Shown here: piece after piece, positions 25,394 to 33,801 of the stretch
How positions within the stretch are numbered: position 1 is the first letter of the stretch
How the letters are laid out: the number at the start of each line of letters is the position of its first letter
NCBI GenBank assembly: GCA_030432295.1
Contig: JAUIHI010000028.1
Location: 25,920 to 89,919, forward strand
Direction of reading: 5' to 3'
Length of the DNA stretch: 64,000 nucleotides
Origin: Anaerolineae bacterium
GTDB taxonomy: Bacteria > Chloroflexota > Anaerolineae > Caldilineales > Caldilineaceae
Notes under the pieces: generated by a model
What the model was told of the DNA's origin: nothing
What the model saw: the letters and a program-made list of their open reading frames with translations, nothing else
Databases searched by the model: none
Made by a program: the position numbers and the translations under genes

Positions 25394-27070
25394 TTAAGAT
25401 TCCGGTGCGCCAATGTCGATCCATTGAATAATCCACTCCAATTCCCTCGGGGCAAGGCTGTTGGGATGGCCCTTGCGTTGATATTCCACCAGCAGGCTTT
25501 CGGCAGCAGCACCCGGCACAAGAGCCGGTCCCAAATTGCCGCCTGCCATAAATTCGTCGTAACTTTCCAGATAGAGCCCAGCCGTGCCGCCGTGACAGGC
25601 CGCGCAGCGGGACTGTAAAATTGGCCCGATCAGGTCGTCCCAGGTCAATCCGCTCTCCGGATAAGTCGGCAGAGAATCCACCAGGACATTTGTCAATTCG
25701 ATAATGCGGGTGGCGTCCAGCCCGGCGTAAATCCACTCTGTCGCATGACAAGCGCTGTTGGCACAAAAGCTGGAGTTGTCGCTTCCGCCCGCATTGGAAA
25801 CGTCGTGACAGCCTTCGCATGTCCCATCGAACTCAAAGCGATGGCGGCTGATCCAATTGCTGTCGATGTGTGATTCCGGCTCAAAGGTGTTGGCAATTGC
25901 CAGAGTCGGCAGGGTTCCATCCGGTCGGCTCTCCACCGGAATCGTATGGCAGAGATTGCATTCGATACGGATGCTCTCCTGGGCTTCGTTCAGGTGCTTA
26001 CCATCGTGACAGCGGAAGCAGCCTGCGGAATCGTCGTGGCCCACATTGTTGGGATGGGTCTCCCACGTCACGTCCATATTCGGATAGAACATCCGCTCGT
26101 AGATTGCCATCAGTTCGTCTACCGCATCCGAGACCGTCGCTTCGTAGCGGGTGTAATATTCCGGCCAATTGACCGCATAGAACTGTTTCAAGCCCAGAAT
26201 CGCCGTGCGGGCCTCTTCGATATTGGGATAATTCCGATCCATCACCGCTATGGCATATTTTTTGATGTACGGAATATCTGGGGAAACTATCCCCCGGGCC
26301 AGAGCGTCGTTCAGCGCATCGTCTGGCGTGGCAAAAGGATGTGAATCCCGGTTGTGACAGGTCATACAGTCCATTGTGCGCAGATTGGCCTGATTCTGCT
26401 CGACAAAATCGGCTGGGAGATCGACTTCTGTGTCAGTGAAAATCTCCGTGCGCCCATCCGCGGCGTATGTCACCTGCACCCAGGGAATCTCCTGCTCCAG
26501 ATGGCGGTCATCGGTGAAAATGTAGTCCACTTGATTTTCGATATGCCAGTGGATGCCTTTGCCCTGGCCTTCCCGCTCGGTCCCACCGCCGGTTTTGAAG
26601 GCCATATACATCACCGAAAGCTCGTTGTTCTTCTCCGCGTCGTAGCGCTTGAACTCCCGCAGGCTGTCGTCAGAAAACTTCTCTGGGCTGTGGCAGCGCT
26701 CACAGGCTTGCGAGGCCGGGCGCAACTTTTTTGAATAGATGGGCACTTCGTAGCTGGCCCCCACAAACTCCACTACGTGGCTGATATCCTGAGCCTTGCG
26801 GGTGAATTGGGTGGCAATGTAATCCCGCCCGATGTGACAATCCACACAGTTCACCCGGGAATGGACCGATGCCTGCCACGCCTCGTATTGGGGCGGCATT
26901 GTGTGGCAGGTTGTGCCACAGAAAACCGAACGGTTCGTATATTCCCATCCCGCCCCAGCCAGGGCAAAGACCACCAGCCCGGCAAAGACAACCGTTGCAT
27001 AGGGCATCAACCGTAGCCACAGGGGCGATGAACGCTCCGGGGTGATAAAACGATTGAGTCTATCAAGCAT
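25394..27070 (-). CDS. NapC/NirT-like nonahaem cytochrome c
   Basis: This 558-residue protein has one N-terminal membrane anchor (residues 22-44) as in NapC/NrfH quinol dehydrogenases. Directly after it come FCGTTCHTMPP (a CX3CH site) and CVDCHIG, the pair that normally faces the quinol. Further sites are CERCH, CMTCH, CFRCH, CNLCH, CEGCH, an unusual CANSACH (CX4CH) and CAACH, giving nine in total. The last 75 residues (CAACHGG to EWIIQWIDIGAPES) resemble the planctomycete-type cytochrome C domain. So a quinol-oxidising module appears fused to a six-haem relay and a class I-like terminal domain. The gene overlaps the 13-haem gene by eight bases and belongs to the same operon. Confidence 0.9.
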   Translation of the reverse strand: MLDRLNRFITPERSSPLWLRLMPYATVVFAGLVVFALAGAGWEYTNRSVFCGTTCHTMPPQYEAWQASVHSRVNCVDCHIGRDYIATQFTRKAQDISHVVEFVGASYEVPIYSKKLRPASQACERCHSPEKFSDDSLREFKRYDAEKNNELSVMYMAFKTGGGTEREGQGKGIHWHIENQVDYIFTDDRHLEQEIPWVQVTYAADGRTEIFTDTEVDLPADFVEQNQANLRTMDCMTCHNRDSHPFATPDDALNDALARGIVSPDIPYIKKYAIAVMDRNYPNIEEARTAILGLKQFYAVNWPEYYTRYEATVSDAVDELMAIYERMFYPNMDVTWETHPNNVGHDDSAGCFRCHDGKHLNEAQESIRIECNLCHTIPVESRPDGTLPTLAIANTFEPESHIDSNWISRHRFEFDGTCEGCHDVSNAGGSDNSSFCANSACHATEWIYAGLDATRIIELTNVLVDSLPTYPESGLTWDDLIGPILQSRCAACHGGTAGLYLESYDEFMAGGNLGPALVPGAAAESLLVEYQRKGHPNSLAPRELEWIIQWIDIGAPES

Positions 27071-28928
27071 CGGACGCCCTCCTGGACCAGAACCAGCGAC
27101 CAGCGAGCAACAATAGAATCAGCCCCACCAGCCCTAATCCTGCAAAGAAGAAAGGCCGCACCCAGGCGAAATCCACATACGCGCTGACTTCGTGGCGTTC
27201 GCCAACCGAGGGCAATGGCGTAGGAACCGGCGGCGCAACCGGCGTCGGGCCTGGCTCAAAGACGTATTCCGTACGCACAATCGAATAATTTTCTTTGGCC
27301 CAATTGATCGTCTCTGCTGCCCACTCTGCCGTTTCCGCCTGATCCGTGTGGCACTGGTTACAGGCGTTAGGCTGAAACTCCACCCCGCCGTACTCCAGAC
27401 TGCCTTGGGGATTGGGCTGGGAGAAAGTGTGGTTGTGAATGTCATATTCCACAGCCGATGTCGCCATCAGCGGTATATGACAATCGTTGCAGGCAAAGTC
27501 CCGCTTGGTAATGGCCTGCTGGTGGTACGGGATGTGCCGGGCCAGAGTCGTCTTTTCCGCGTGGCAGCCGCTACACAGTTCATTCGTAGGCAGGATTGTC
27601 TGGGACGGCCCTAATCCTTTTTCGTGGGCCACGTGGCAGGTGGAGCAGGTCAGTTCATCCGATTCCTGCATTTTGTTGCTTTGAATCCAATCCGTGTACT
27701 GCTGGTTGTGGATTTTGGCGCTGCCATCTGGCCAAAGGGTCGTCTCATCCGCGGTAAAAGTGAAGTGATCGGTCAATGTATCGCCGGGCTGATAGCTGGC
27801 CGGGAAGGGATGTCCCTCCAGCGATTCACCCCGGCTGTGACAGGCCCCGCAGACCTGATCGTCCGGTTCACTGAAGACTGCCACTTCTTCCGGTGCGTCC
27901 GCGTGTGCCTCGCCCGGCCCGTGGCAATCCTCACAGCCGATGCCAAACTCCTGGAACTCCCAGGCAGCGGTATCCAGCCCGGTCACGTGGCAGAAGCTGC
28001 ACTCCGTCCGCCAGTTGACCGTCTCACCCTCGGCCCGGTGATCCACTACCCATTCCTGGGTGGCGATATTCCACTGGCCGGGCAGGACCAGCAGTTCGCC
28101 TTCCTCGGTTTCGGCGATAAAGCGCTGCTGCCACTTCTGGCCGATTACATACTTCACATCGGCCAAGCCAAAGGATAGCGCCAATTCCGGCTGCTCAAAA
28201 TCGGCCAAAATCGCGTCCGGCGCAAGGCTTGGGTCGTGAATCGTCCTGGCGTGGAGGGTATCCCCCCAGCCCAGATAGTTGTCTGTGTGACAGCCCAGAC
28301 AGGTGCGGCTGCCCACATAACCATCCGCGCCTTCCCCCAGACCAGTGCGGGGAGCGATCAGCGCCTGTGCCCAATCCTCCGCCTGCTCTGTGTGGCAGGC
28401 CAGACAGTTGGGGGCCATTGCCTCGGCAATCTGAGCAACCGGTGCAATGGCGTGGCTGCCATGACATTCCACACAGTTGGGCAGATCGGCTGGGGCCACA
28501 TTTGCCACTGGCTCCTCATCCTCTGCATTGCGGTGCAGGGGATTGTGATAGACGTGACACTCCTGGCAGTTCTGGCTGGCAAGCGCCGTATATTCGTCCC
28601 GGCTCTGGGCCGGTTTGGTCGGGTGAGGATAGCGGTAGCGGGTCGGCCCCAGATGACAACTGGTGCAGCCCACCTCCACTTCCCCACTGCGGTTGTGAGG
28701 CGATGCGGCCAATTCACCCGGCAGGGCCAGCAGCGGCAATTCCTCTCCAGAAGGCAGTGTGAAGACACGTTGGTTGTCCTGATGACAGCCGATGCACGCC
28801 CCATCCGGGGGGGGCGGATCGGCGTAGACGGTTGCAACATCTATCGCGCCAATCCAGGCCAGCCCGAGCAGCAGCAGCCCACCCCAGACGAGTATCTGTG
28901 TTTTACACAGTGCCCCTCTTGCCATCAT
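27063..28928 (-). CDS. 13-haem membrane-anchored cytochrome c (c554-like module)
   Basis: A 621-residue protein with an N-terminal signal, thirteen CxxCH sites (CIGCH, CTSCH, CQECH, CVECH, CLACH, CLGCH, CSFCH, CEDCH, CGACH, CSTCH, CSGCH, CNDCH, CNQCH) and a C-terminal membrane anchor (FFFAGLGLVGLILLLLAGRWF). The middle part, YVGSRTCLGCHTDNYLGW to the GIGCEDCHGPGEAH motif, matches the cytochrome c554-like family that also appears in the octahaem lipoprotein upstream. A Pro-rich stretch (PTPVAPPVPTPLPS) spaces the anchor from the haem part. It is second in the five-gene operon, 16 bases after the octahaem gene. The outer-face location is inferred from signal and anchor. Confidence 0.92.
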   Translation of the reverse strand: MMARGALCKTQILVWGGLLLLGLAWIGAIDVATVYADPPPPDGACIGCHQDNQRVFTLPSGEELPLLALPGELAASPHNRSGEVEVGCTSCHLGPTRYRYPHPTKPAQSRDEYTALASQNCQECHVYHNPLHRNAEDEEPVANVAPADLPNCVECHGSHAIAPVAQIAEAMAPNCLACHTEQAEDWAQALIAPRTGLGEGADGYVGSRTCLGCHTDNYLGWGDTLHARTIHDPSLAPDAILADFEQPELALSFGLADVKYVIGQKWQQRFIAETEEGELLVLPGQWNIATQEWVVDHRAEGETVNWRTECSFCHVTGLDTAAWEFQEFGIGCEDCHGPGEAHADAPEEVAVFSEPDDQVCGACHSRGESLEGHPFPASYQPGDTLTDHFTFTADETTLWPDGSAKIHNQQYTDWIQSNKMQESDELTCSTCHVAHEKGLGPSQTILPTNELCSGCHAEKTTLARHIPYHQQAITKRDFACNDCHIPLMATSAVEYDIHNHTFSQPNPQGSLEYGGVEFQPNACNQCHTDQAETAEWAAETINWAKENYSIVRTEYVFEPGPTPVAPPVPTPLPSVGERHEVSAYVDFAWVRPFFFAGLGLVGLILLLLAGRWFWSRRASDA

Positions 28929-28944
28929 TCACCCAACCCATCGG

Positions 28945-30177
28945 CTATGGCTTATTCAGGCTACCAGCCAGTTCCCGCTCGTGGAAGCCCAGGGCCGCTT
29001 CCTGCAGCTCCTCATCAGTCAACTCTGTCCCCCGGCCACCGTCGTAGTGACACCCCCGACAGGCAGGCACCACTGTCAGATAGGGTTCTGAAAAACCGTC
29101 TCTGTCGAACTGACTCGTCTCCATCGGGTTGATGGCGAAAAGATGGGTATGCACATCTGCGCTGAATTGGGCCGGATCACTCAATGCACTCACTGTCAGC
29201 AATGGCATGTGACAGTCGGTACAGGTGGCGTGGCGGCGGTCGTTGATCTTCTGGTAATCGGCATTCTCGAAATGGCAACTCTCGCAGTCGGTTTTGATGC
29301 CTTCTCCCCGACTCGCATATTTTATCGTCTCATGGGGGTTGTGACAGTCCACACAGTCCATCACCCGCTTTTTAGAAGAGAAGAGTTCGTCGTACTGCTG
29401 ATTGTGGGCGATGAAACCGTCCTGCCCTTCCAAAGCCAATTGATCTTCCCGGCTGTGGCAGGTTCCGCACGATTCCGAATCCCGGATGATAGGCATATCC
29501 ACCATATACGGATCGTTCACGTGATGTTCCGCGGGTCCGTGACAAGCCTCACAACCCACGCCATCCTCAGCCCACATGCCGACCAGCCCCGGCAGCCCGT
29601 CCTGATTGCCTTCCGCCCGGTAGCCGGTGGTGTGACACGATCCACACGTAAAGGATTGTTGCTCAGCCGCGTGAAAATCCACCCAATCGTCCCCCATATC
29701 CAAGTCGTTGTTGGGCAGACGGTATTCGGCGGTAGCGGTAATGATATATCCCTGAAGATCGACGAAATTGGCCTTCCAGCCATAGCCACCGATCACATAA
29801 AGAATGTCATCCCACGCATAGCCTTCCGGCGGATTGGGCACTTCGGAGAAGGGGTAGGTGGGCGCTTCCCCATCCACCACTTTTGTCAACGGATGGGCGT
29901 GCCCTGTATTGCTATAGGATGTAAACAGTTCCTCATGGCATTCCTGGCAGGCATCCGAGCCGACGTAGACAGGAGGGGCAAAGGCGACGCCCGCTGGGCC
30001 TGCGGGGCCTTCCGGGCCAGACGCGCCAGTAGAGCCGGGCGGGCCTGCCACCCCTTCGGGTCCCTGGGGACCGGGCGCACCTACAGGACCAGCGGGGCCA
30101 ACCGGCCCTGCAATGCCGCAGGCTGCCAAAAGGGATAGGGCCGCAATCAGAAAAATTGCAAGGACTAGACGCTTCAT
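28945..30177 (-). CDS. Octahaem cytochrome c lipoprotein with collagen-like stalk
   Basis: This 410-residue lipoprotein starts at ATG 30177, with GGGAGGGAAG just upstream. The signal ends in SLLAAC with Cys20 as lipid site. Residues 21-65 are an uninterrupted Gly-X-Y series of 15 triplets (GPVGPAGPVGAPGPQ and onward), a collagen-like stalk. The rest is a c554-like haem domain with eight CxxCH sites: CQECH, CGSCH, CEACH, CGTCH, CVDCH, CESCH, CTDCH, CRGCH. Motifs YVGSDACQECHEE and GVGCEACHGP match the 13-haem neighbour. The stalk would hold the haem domain away from the membrane through the cell wall. It is the first gene of the five-gene operon (octahaem, 13-, 9-, 15-haem, b561). Confidence 0.93.
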   Translation of the reverse strand: MKRLVLAIFLIAALSLLAACGIAGPVGPAGPVGAPGPQGPEGVAGPPGSTGASGPEGPAGPAGVAFAPPVYVGSDACQECHEELFTSYSNTGHAHPLTKVVDGEAPTYPFSEVPNPPEGYAWDDILYVIGGYGWKANFVDLQGYIITATAEYRLPNNDLDMGDDWVDFHAAEQQSFTCGSCHTTGYRAEGNQDGLPGLVGMWAEDGVGCEACHGPAEHHVNDPYMVDMPIIRDSESCGTCHSREDQLALEGQDGFIAHNQQYDELFSSKKRVMDCVDCHNPHETIKYASRGEGIKTDCESCHFENADYQKINDRRHATCTDCHMPLLTVSALSDPAQFSADVHTHLFAINPMETSQFDRDGFSEPYLTVVPACRGCHYDGGRGTELTDEELQEAALGFHERELAGSLNKP

Positions 30178-30385
30178 ACTTCCCTCCCATGCACAACGGT
30201 GTGATTCTGACCAGAATCGAAACGAGCACACTTCATTATTAAATCGGTGGCTATAGTGTAGTCTACTGTGTTATGTGAACGCAAGCACCGGTCAACTGAC
30301 CAGTAGTAGAGCTGCCGACGTGGAGATAAAAAGGGGGTTTTGGAGTGGAGGCTGGGGATTGAAATACCCCAGCCTCCACATCCTT
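30178..30385. other. Regulatory gap upstream of the cytochrome operon
   Basis: Apart from the promoter and palindrome described separately, about 200 bases carry no coding sign. The diheme gene ends at 30386, so the operon start is not read-through dependent. Confidence 0.4.
30250..30279 (-). promoter_or_regulatory. Possible promoter of the main cytochrome operon
   Basis: On the minus strand TTCACA (30274-30279) and TATAGC (30250-30255) are separated by 18 bases, about 75 bases before the octahaem ATG. Just upstream of the -35 box, GGTCA-AC-TGACC at 30290-30301 is a palindrome suited to an activator site. The regulator is unknown. Confidence 0.45.
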
Positions 30386-32278
30386 CTATTCACTCAACTG
30401 CAAAGCCACTGTCAACAGTTCCGCCTTGAGGCGCGCCCGCTGCTGCTGCCAATTCTCATCACTCACCTCGCCCACCGCGTGGAGATCGTCCAGTTTGGCG
30501 ATGCGCTGGAGCAGGTCGGTGCGCTGGCGGCGCATCATCGCCTTTGTGTCGGTGCTGGTATGCGCCATTCGCGCCCGCCAGGCCCAGGCGAGAACACCCA
30601 CCACCCCAAACAACAGAACACCCCCCAATACCCAGGGCGTCCACCCCTCCAACTGGGGAACCCGGGCCGAGACGCCTGCGCTTTGGGTTCCAGATGCGCC
30701 AGAAGCACCCGTTGTGCCAGCCGCGGCACGGGGATCGATGTCACCAGCCGCGAGTAGATCAGAAAACTGGGCCGACACACTCTGATCCGGTGTGATATTC
30801 TCGCTCTGCCACATCTGATAGGTCTGCCCCTGAATGTCCTGGGGGCCAAAGCTCTCCAGCCCGGTGACAGAAATCTGCATTCCGGGTAGTTCCGAGACCA
30901 GCAGGTTCAGGCTATTGGCCGGATAGGGCACAGCACCAGAAAATTCGGTGGAGGTTCCATTGTAGGGCAGTGCATAGCGCACCACCACCTGGCGTGTGCC
31001 TGTGCCGGGGACAACCGGCGCTGTGTCGAAGATCGTGTGGCCCACCTGCAAAAAGCGGCCACCCAACTCGCCATTGTCAAAAGTAATTTCGACCGCGGCT
31101 GGGGGCACGGGAATCGCCACCGTAACCGGCGTCTCCACGCCTTCCACTGTCCGGCCTGTGAAGGCCCGATCCATATTGTTGCTATAGGCGTAAATCTGGG
31201 CCACAATCAGCGCGCCGGGCTGGGAATCCACAATCCAGTGTGCCCGTTCCAGGGTGATGCCACTCTCGTCATCCGTCGGCTCATAGACATTGACAGTAGT
31301 TTCCAGGCTGTCGGTTCCTTCGCCGTACATCAGAATCGGGCTACTATAGCTGATTCCGTCCAGGGTGACCGAAGCAAAATAGACCACTGATGGGTCCGTC
31401 GCCAGATTGGCGAAGGAAAAATCGCCCTCGGCCGTTAGGGTGTCGGTGAAGGCCACAACCGGCGTGAAATCCACAAAGCCTTCCAGCAGAACCTCCAGCC
31501 CCTCCACCGACGCGCCGCCCGCAGTGCCCTGCTCCACCCGGCCAGTGAGTACGCCCGTGCCGGGCCGATAGGCCGAGGCCCAAATTGGGTTATAGCTAAA
31601 GGTACGCACAAATTCCAGCACATTGCGCTGCTGCTCTTCGGTGAAGTCTGCGCCCACCTCCGGGTGGGCCGCCTGCCAGCCCGTCAGCCAACCGGCCTGG
31701 CTGATCGCCATAGCATAGCGGGTGTCGCTGAAATCGCTGATCACATCGCCGCCGTTGGGACCGTCCCCCGCGCCCGTCTCCCCGTGACATTCGGCGCAGG
31801 CCCCGGTGTAAAGCAGTCCGCCCGTCTCGACAGAAAATTGGTCGGTATGCAGATTCCAGGCATAGGCCACTGCATTCCAGATTTGGGCGTCGCTCAATGT
31901 ATTGCCCCAGGGAGGCATCAATTTTTCAAGGCGTCCGAATTTGGCTGTGTGGAAAAGCTCGGCGGGACTGCGCTCCCAGACAGCAGTGGGGTCGGCGAAG
32001 GCCGTGGCCGGGTCGGGCAGACTGGGTGCGGTGGGGCCATCTCCCAGCCCGGTCTCGCCGTGACAGGGAGCGCAGTTCTCGGCATAGAGCGGGCTACCCG
32101 CCCGTGCACTGGGTATGGTGTCTGGCGCAGGAACCTGGGCCAGATCGAAGGGTGGCGAAGGCTGCTGCCCTGCGGGTGCGGGTGTCTCATCGGCCAGCAG
32201 CAGGCCAGGTAAAAGAAGTGCGCTGACGAGAAGCAGCATCAACAAGGAGATACGGCGTAAGGACCAAACGGATCGCAT
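30386..32278 (-). CDS. Diheme cytochrome c with Ig-like middle and membrane anchor
   Basis: This 630-residue protein starts at ATG 32278. A signal peptide ends near LLLADE. Two class I-type cytochrome c domains carry CAPCHGETGLGDGP (near residue 71) and CAECHGETGAGDGP (near 156); both have downstream methionine or histidine ligand candidates (MPPWGN). Residues 250-470 have beta-rich, carboxypeptidase-regulatory-like character (LTGRVEQGTAGGASVEG, VNVYEPTDDES). One membrane segment lies near residues 560-580, and the C-terminus is a cytoplasmic helical tail (RTDLLQRIAKLDDLHAVGEVSDENW) resembling a SHOCT or CcmI-like helix. It lies 208 bases upstream of the octahaem gene. It may accept electrons or sense them; the role is inferred only from context. 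Confidence 0.82.
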   Translation of the reverse strand: MRSVWSLRRISLLMLLLVSALLLPGLLLADETPAPAGQQPSPPFDLAQVPAPDTIPSARAGSPLYAENCAPCHGETGLGDGPTAPSLPDPATAFADPTAVWERSPAELFHTAKFGRLEKLMPPWGNTLSDAQIWNAVAYAWNLHTDQFSVETGGLLYTGACAECHGETGAGDGPNGGDVISDFSDTRYAMAISQAGWLTGWQAAHPEVGADFTEEQQRNVLEFVRTFSYNPIWASAYRPGTGVLTGRVEQGTAGGASVEGLEVLLEGFVDFTPVVAFTDTLTAEGDFSFANLATDPSVVYFASVTLDGISYSSPILMYGEGTDSLETTVNVYEPTDDESGITLERAHWIVDSQPGALIVAQIYAYSNNMDRAFTGRTVEGVETPVTVAIPVPPAAVEITFDNGELGGRFLQVGHTIFDTAPVVPGTGTRQVVVRYALPYNGTSTEFSGAVPYPANSLNLLVSELPGMQISVTGLESFGPQDIQGQTYQMWQSENITPDQSVSAQFSDLLAAGDIDPRAAAGTTGASGASGTQSAGVSARVPQLEGWTPWVLGGVLLFGVVGVLAWAWRARMAHTSTDTKAMMRRQRTDLLQRIAKLDDLHAVGEVSDENWQQQRARLKAELLTVALQLSE

Positions 32279-32332
32279 GTAAGTTGCTCTTGTGTGGAAA
32301 AAAACGCGGATGCAGACGTTACAGGTAAAGAA

Positions 32333-32365
32333 AAGGCCGGTCGTCGCGTCAAACCGACCGGCCTT
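32333..32365 (-). terminator. Rho-independent terminator after ccmE
   Basis: Arms AAGGCCGGTCG (32333-32343) and CGACCGGCCTT (32355-32365) form an 11-bp GC-rich stem. On the minus strand a TTTTCTTT run follows. It separates ccmE from the diheme cytochrome gene. Confidence 0.85.
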
Positions 32366-32393
32366 CACTGGTTACGGGTAACTGCTAACCCTC

Positions 32394-32876
32394 CTAGCGG
32401 GTAGACTGGACAAAGACTTCTTCCGGCTCTTCCTCATAGCGGCTGGGACACTTCAACAGCAGTGTGTCTGCCTGGAAGGAGCCATCGCTCAACAGTTCAC
32501 CCTCGATAATCGCAGAGGCGGCCCGCACAAAGTTGTCTGGACGGGGACCATAGAAGACGATGGGAAGCTGCTCGTGGCTGCTCTCATCAGCTATGGTAAA
32601 ACGCAACGTCATCTCTTGAGGTTTCCAGTCCTCGCTGCCCTCTACCACATTTCCGCTTACCCGCACCCGCTGCCCGGTGAGGGCGGGTGCGCGGTCCAGG
32701 GTTTCGGCCACGGTCAGGAAATAGGCTCCGGTCGAGACTGTAGAGTAGACAATCAACACCACAACCAGGGCCAACATAATAACGCCACCCAAAATAAATT
32801 TGAGATTGCCATTTTTTGGCTTGGCCCCGGCCAGACTGTCGGGAATCGAAGGGATGTATTCGGCAGTGTGGGTCAT
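32394..32876 (-). CDS. ccmE: Haem chaperone CcmE, cysteine (CxxxY) variant
   Basis: CcmE holds haem covalently and hands it to CcmF. This 160-residue protein starts at ATG 32876, has one membrane segment (residues 27-45), then an OB-fold domain with the family signature [14 protein letters not shown] and [13 protein letters not shown]. The haem-binding motif, usually H-x-x-x-Y, reads L-K-C-P-S-R-Y with Cys143 and Tyr147. So it is the CxxxY class known from archaea and some sulfate reducers. It is isolated from ccmFGHI by the cytochrome island, and no ccmA, B, C or D is seen. Its terminator sets it apart from the diheme gene. Recognition of the fold is secure; the cysteine is read directly from the sequence. 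Confidence 0.9.
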   Translation of the reverse strand: MTHTAEYIPSIPDSLAGAKPKNGNLKFILGGVIMLALVVVLIVYSTVSTGAYFLTVAETLDRAPALTGQRVRVSGNVVEGSEDWKPQEMTLRFTIADESSHEQLPIVFYGPRPDNFVRAASAIIEGELLSDGSFQADTLLLKCPSRYEEEPEEVFVQSTR

Positions 32877-33102
32877 AGGTTTGCTCTTTTTCGGTTCAGA
32901 AGTCGGCCCCAAACAGGCCCATGAGATTCACAATTACTGGAAAGTATACCATAGTTTAGCATTTAGTCAACGCGGAAACGCTACCCATATGGGGAGTATT
33001 GAAACTGTTCTGCTATCAGTTTTGCAGGTTTTGGGCAATCGACCAAAGGCTGGTAAAGTCAACTTGCTATCTTTGGCTGATTTGCGCGGGGAGAAGGCTC
33101 GC
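32877..33102. other. Divergent region between ccmE and the response regulator
   Basis: 226 bases between two divergent starts. AT-rich stretch GTATACCATAGTTTAGCATTTAG at about 32943-32965 may hold promoter elements, but no clear -35/-10 pair was settled. No gene is supported. Confidence 0.35.
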
Positions 33103-33795
33103 ATGCCCAACAAAATTCTGATTGTCGATGACGACCCGATGCTCTCTGAGTTGATCGGCTATAACCTGGAGAGCGAAGGGTATGCGATTGTCCGCGCACA
33201 GGATGGACGGGAAGGATTGGCAAAGTTTGAGACCGAGCAGCCAGACCTGGTGATTCTGGACGTTTCTATGCCCAAACTCAACGGCTGGGAAGTCTGCGAG
33301 CGCATCCGGGCCGTCTCCGACACGCCGGTGATGATGCTCACGGCCCAGGGCCGGGAAGAGGATATTGTGCGCGGGCTGGATTTGGGTGCAGATGACTATC
33401 TGACCAAACCCTTTCAGGTGCGGGTGCTGCTGGCCCGCATCCGGGCAGCCCTGCGCCGTGCCCATCTCAGCCCGGAGCCGGAGCCGGAAGTCACCTACGC
33501 CGACGACTATCTGGTCATCGATCTGGCCGACCGACGGGTCACAGTGGACGGCGAAATCACCAAACTGACGCCAACCGAATACAAATTGTTGGCTTTTCTG
33601 GTGGAAAATAAGGGTCGGATTCTCACCTTTCGCCAAATTTTGGAAAATGTCTGGGGCTTCGAATACATCGACGACATCGACTATCTGCGGGTCTACATCT
33701 GGCATCTGCGCAAAAAGATCGAACAGGATTCCAAGAATCCAGTCTATCTCCTCAACGAACTCAGCACGGGCTACCGTTTCGTACCGCAAAACTGA
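33103..33795 (+). CDS. OmpR/PhoB-family response regulator (orphan)
   Basis: This 230-residue two-domain regulator starts at ATG 33103 with GGGGAGAAGG upstream. Residues 1-120 form a receiver: acidic DDD near 9-11, phosphorylation Asp in VILDVSMP near residue 54, TAQG, and K in TKPF. Residues 130-228 form the winged helix ([41 protein letters not shown] and GYRF). No histidine kinase gene is adjacent; the nearest kinase is the LOV kinase 14 kb away. It lies next to ccmE in divergent orientation, so it could act on the shared region. Its targets are unknown. Confidence 0.93.
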   Translation: MPNKILIVDDDPMLSELIGYNLESEGYAIVRAQDGREGLAKFETEQPDLVILDVSMPKLNGWEVCERIRAVSDTPVMMLTAQGREEDIVRGLDLGADDYLTKPFQVRVLLARIRAALRRAHLSPEPEPEVTYADDYLVIDLADRRVTVDGEITKLTPTEYKLLAFLVENKGRILTFRQILENVWGFEYIDDIDYLRVYIWHLRKKIEQDSKNPVYLLNELSTGYRFVPQN

Positions 33796-33801
33796 TTTGC
33801 C

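Noticed and set aside
25350..25820. N-terminal extension of the 15-haem protein into the neighbouring gene
   Set aside because: It overlaps the end of the nonahaem gene in another frame and gives Arg/Cys-rich sequence without a haem motif.
20316..32278. Identification of the cytochromes as hydroxylamine oxidoreductase, nitrite reductase or OmcS-type nanowire subunits
   Set aside because: No CxxCK catalytic haem site was seen and no overall match to OmcS, OmcE or OmcZ could be made by eye. Only the c554-like and NapC-like modules are supported.
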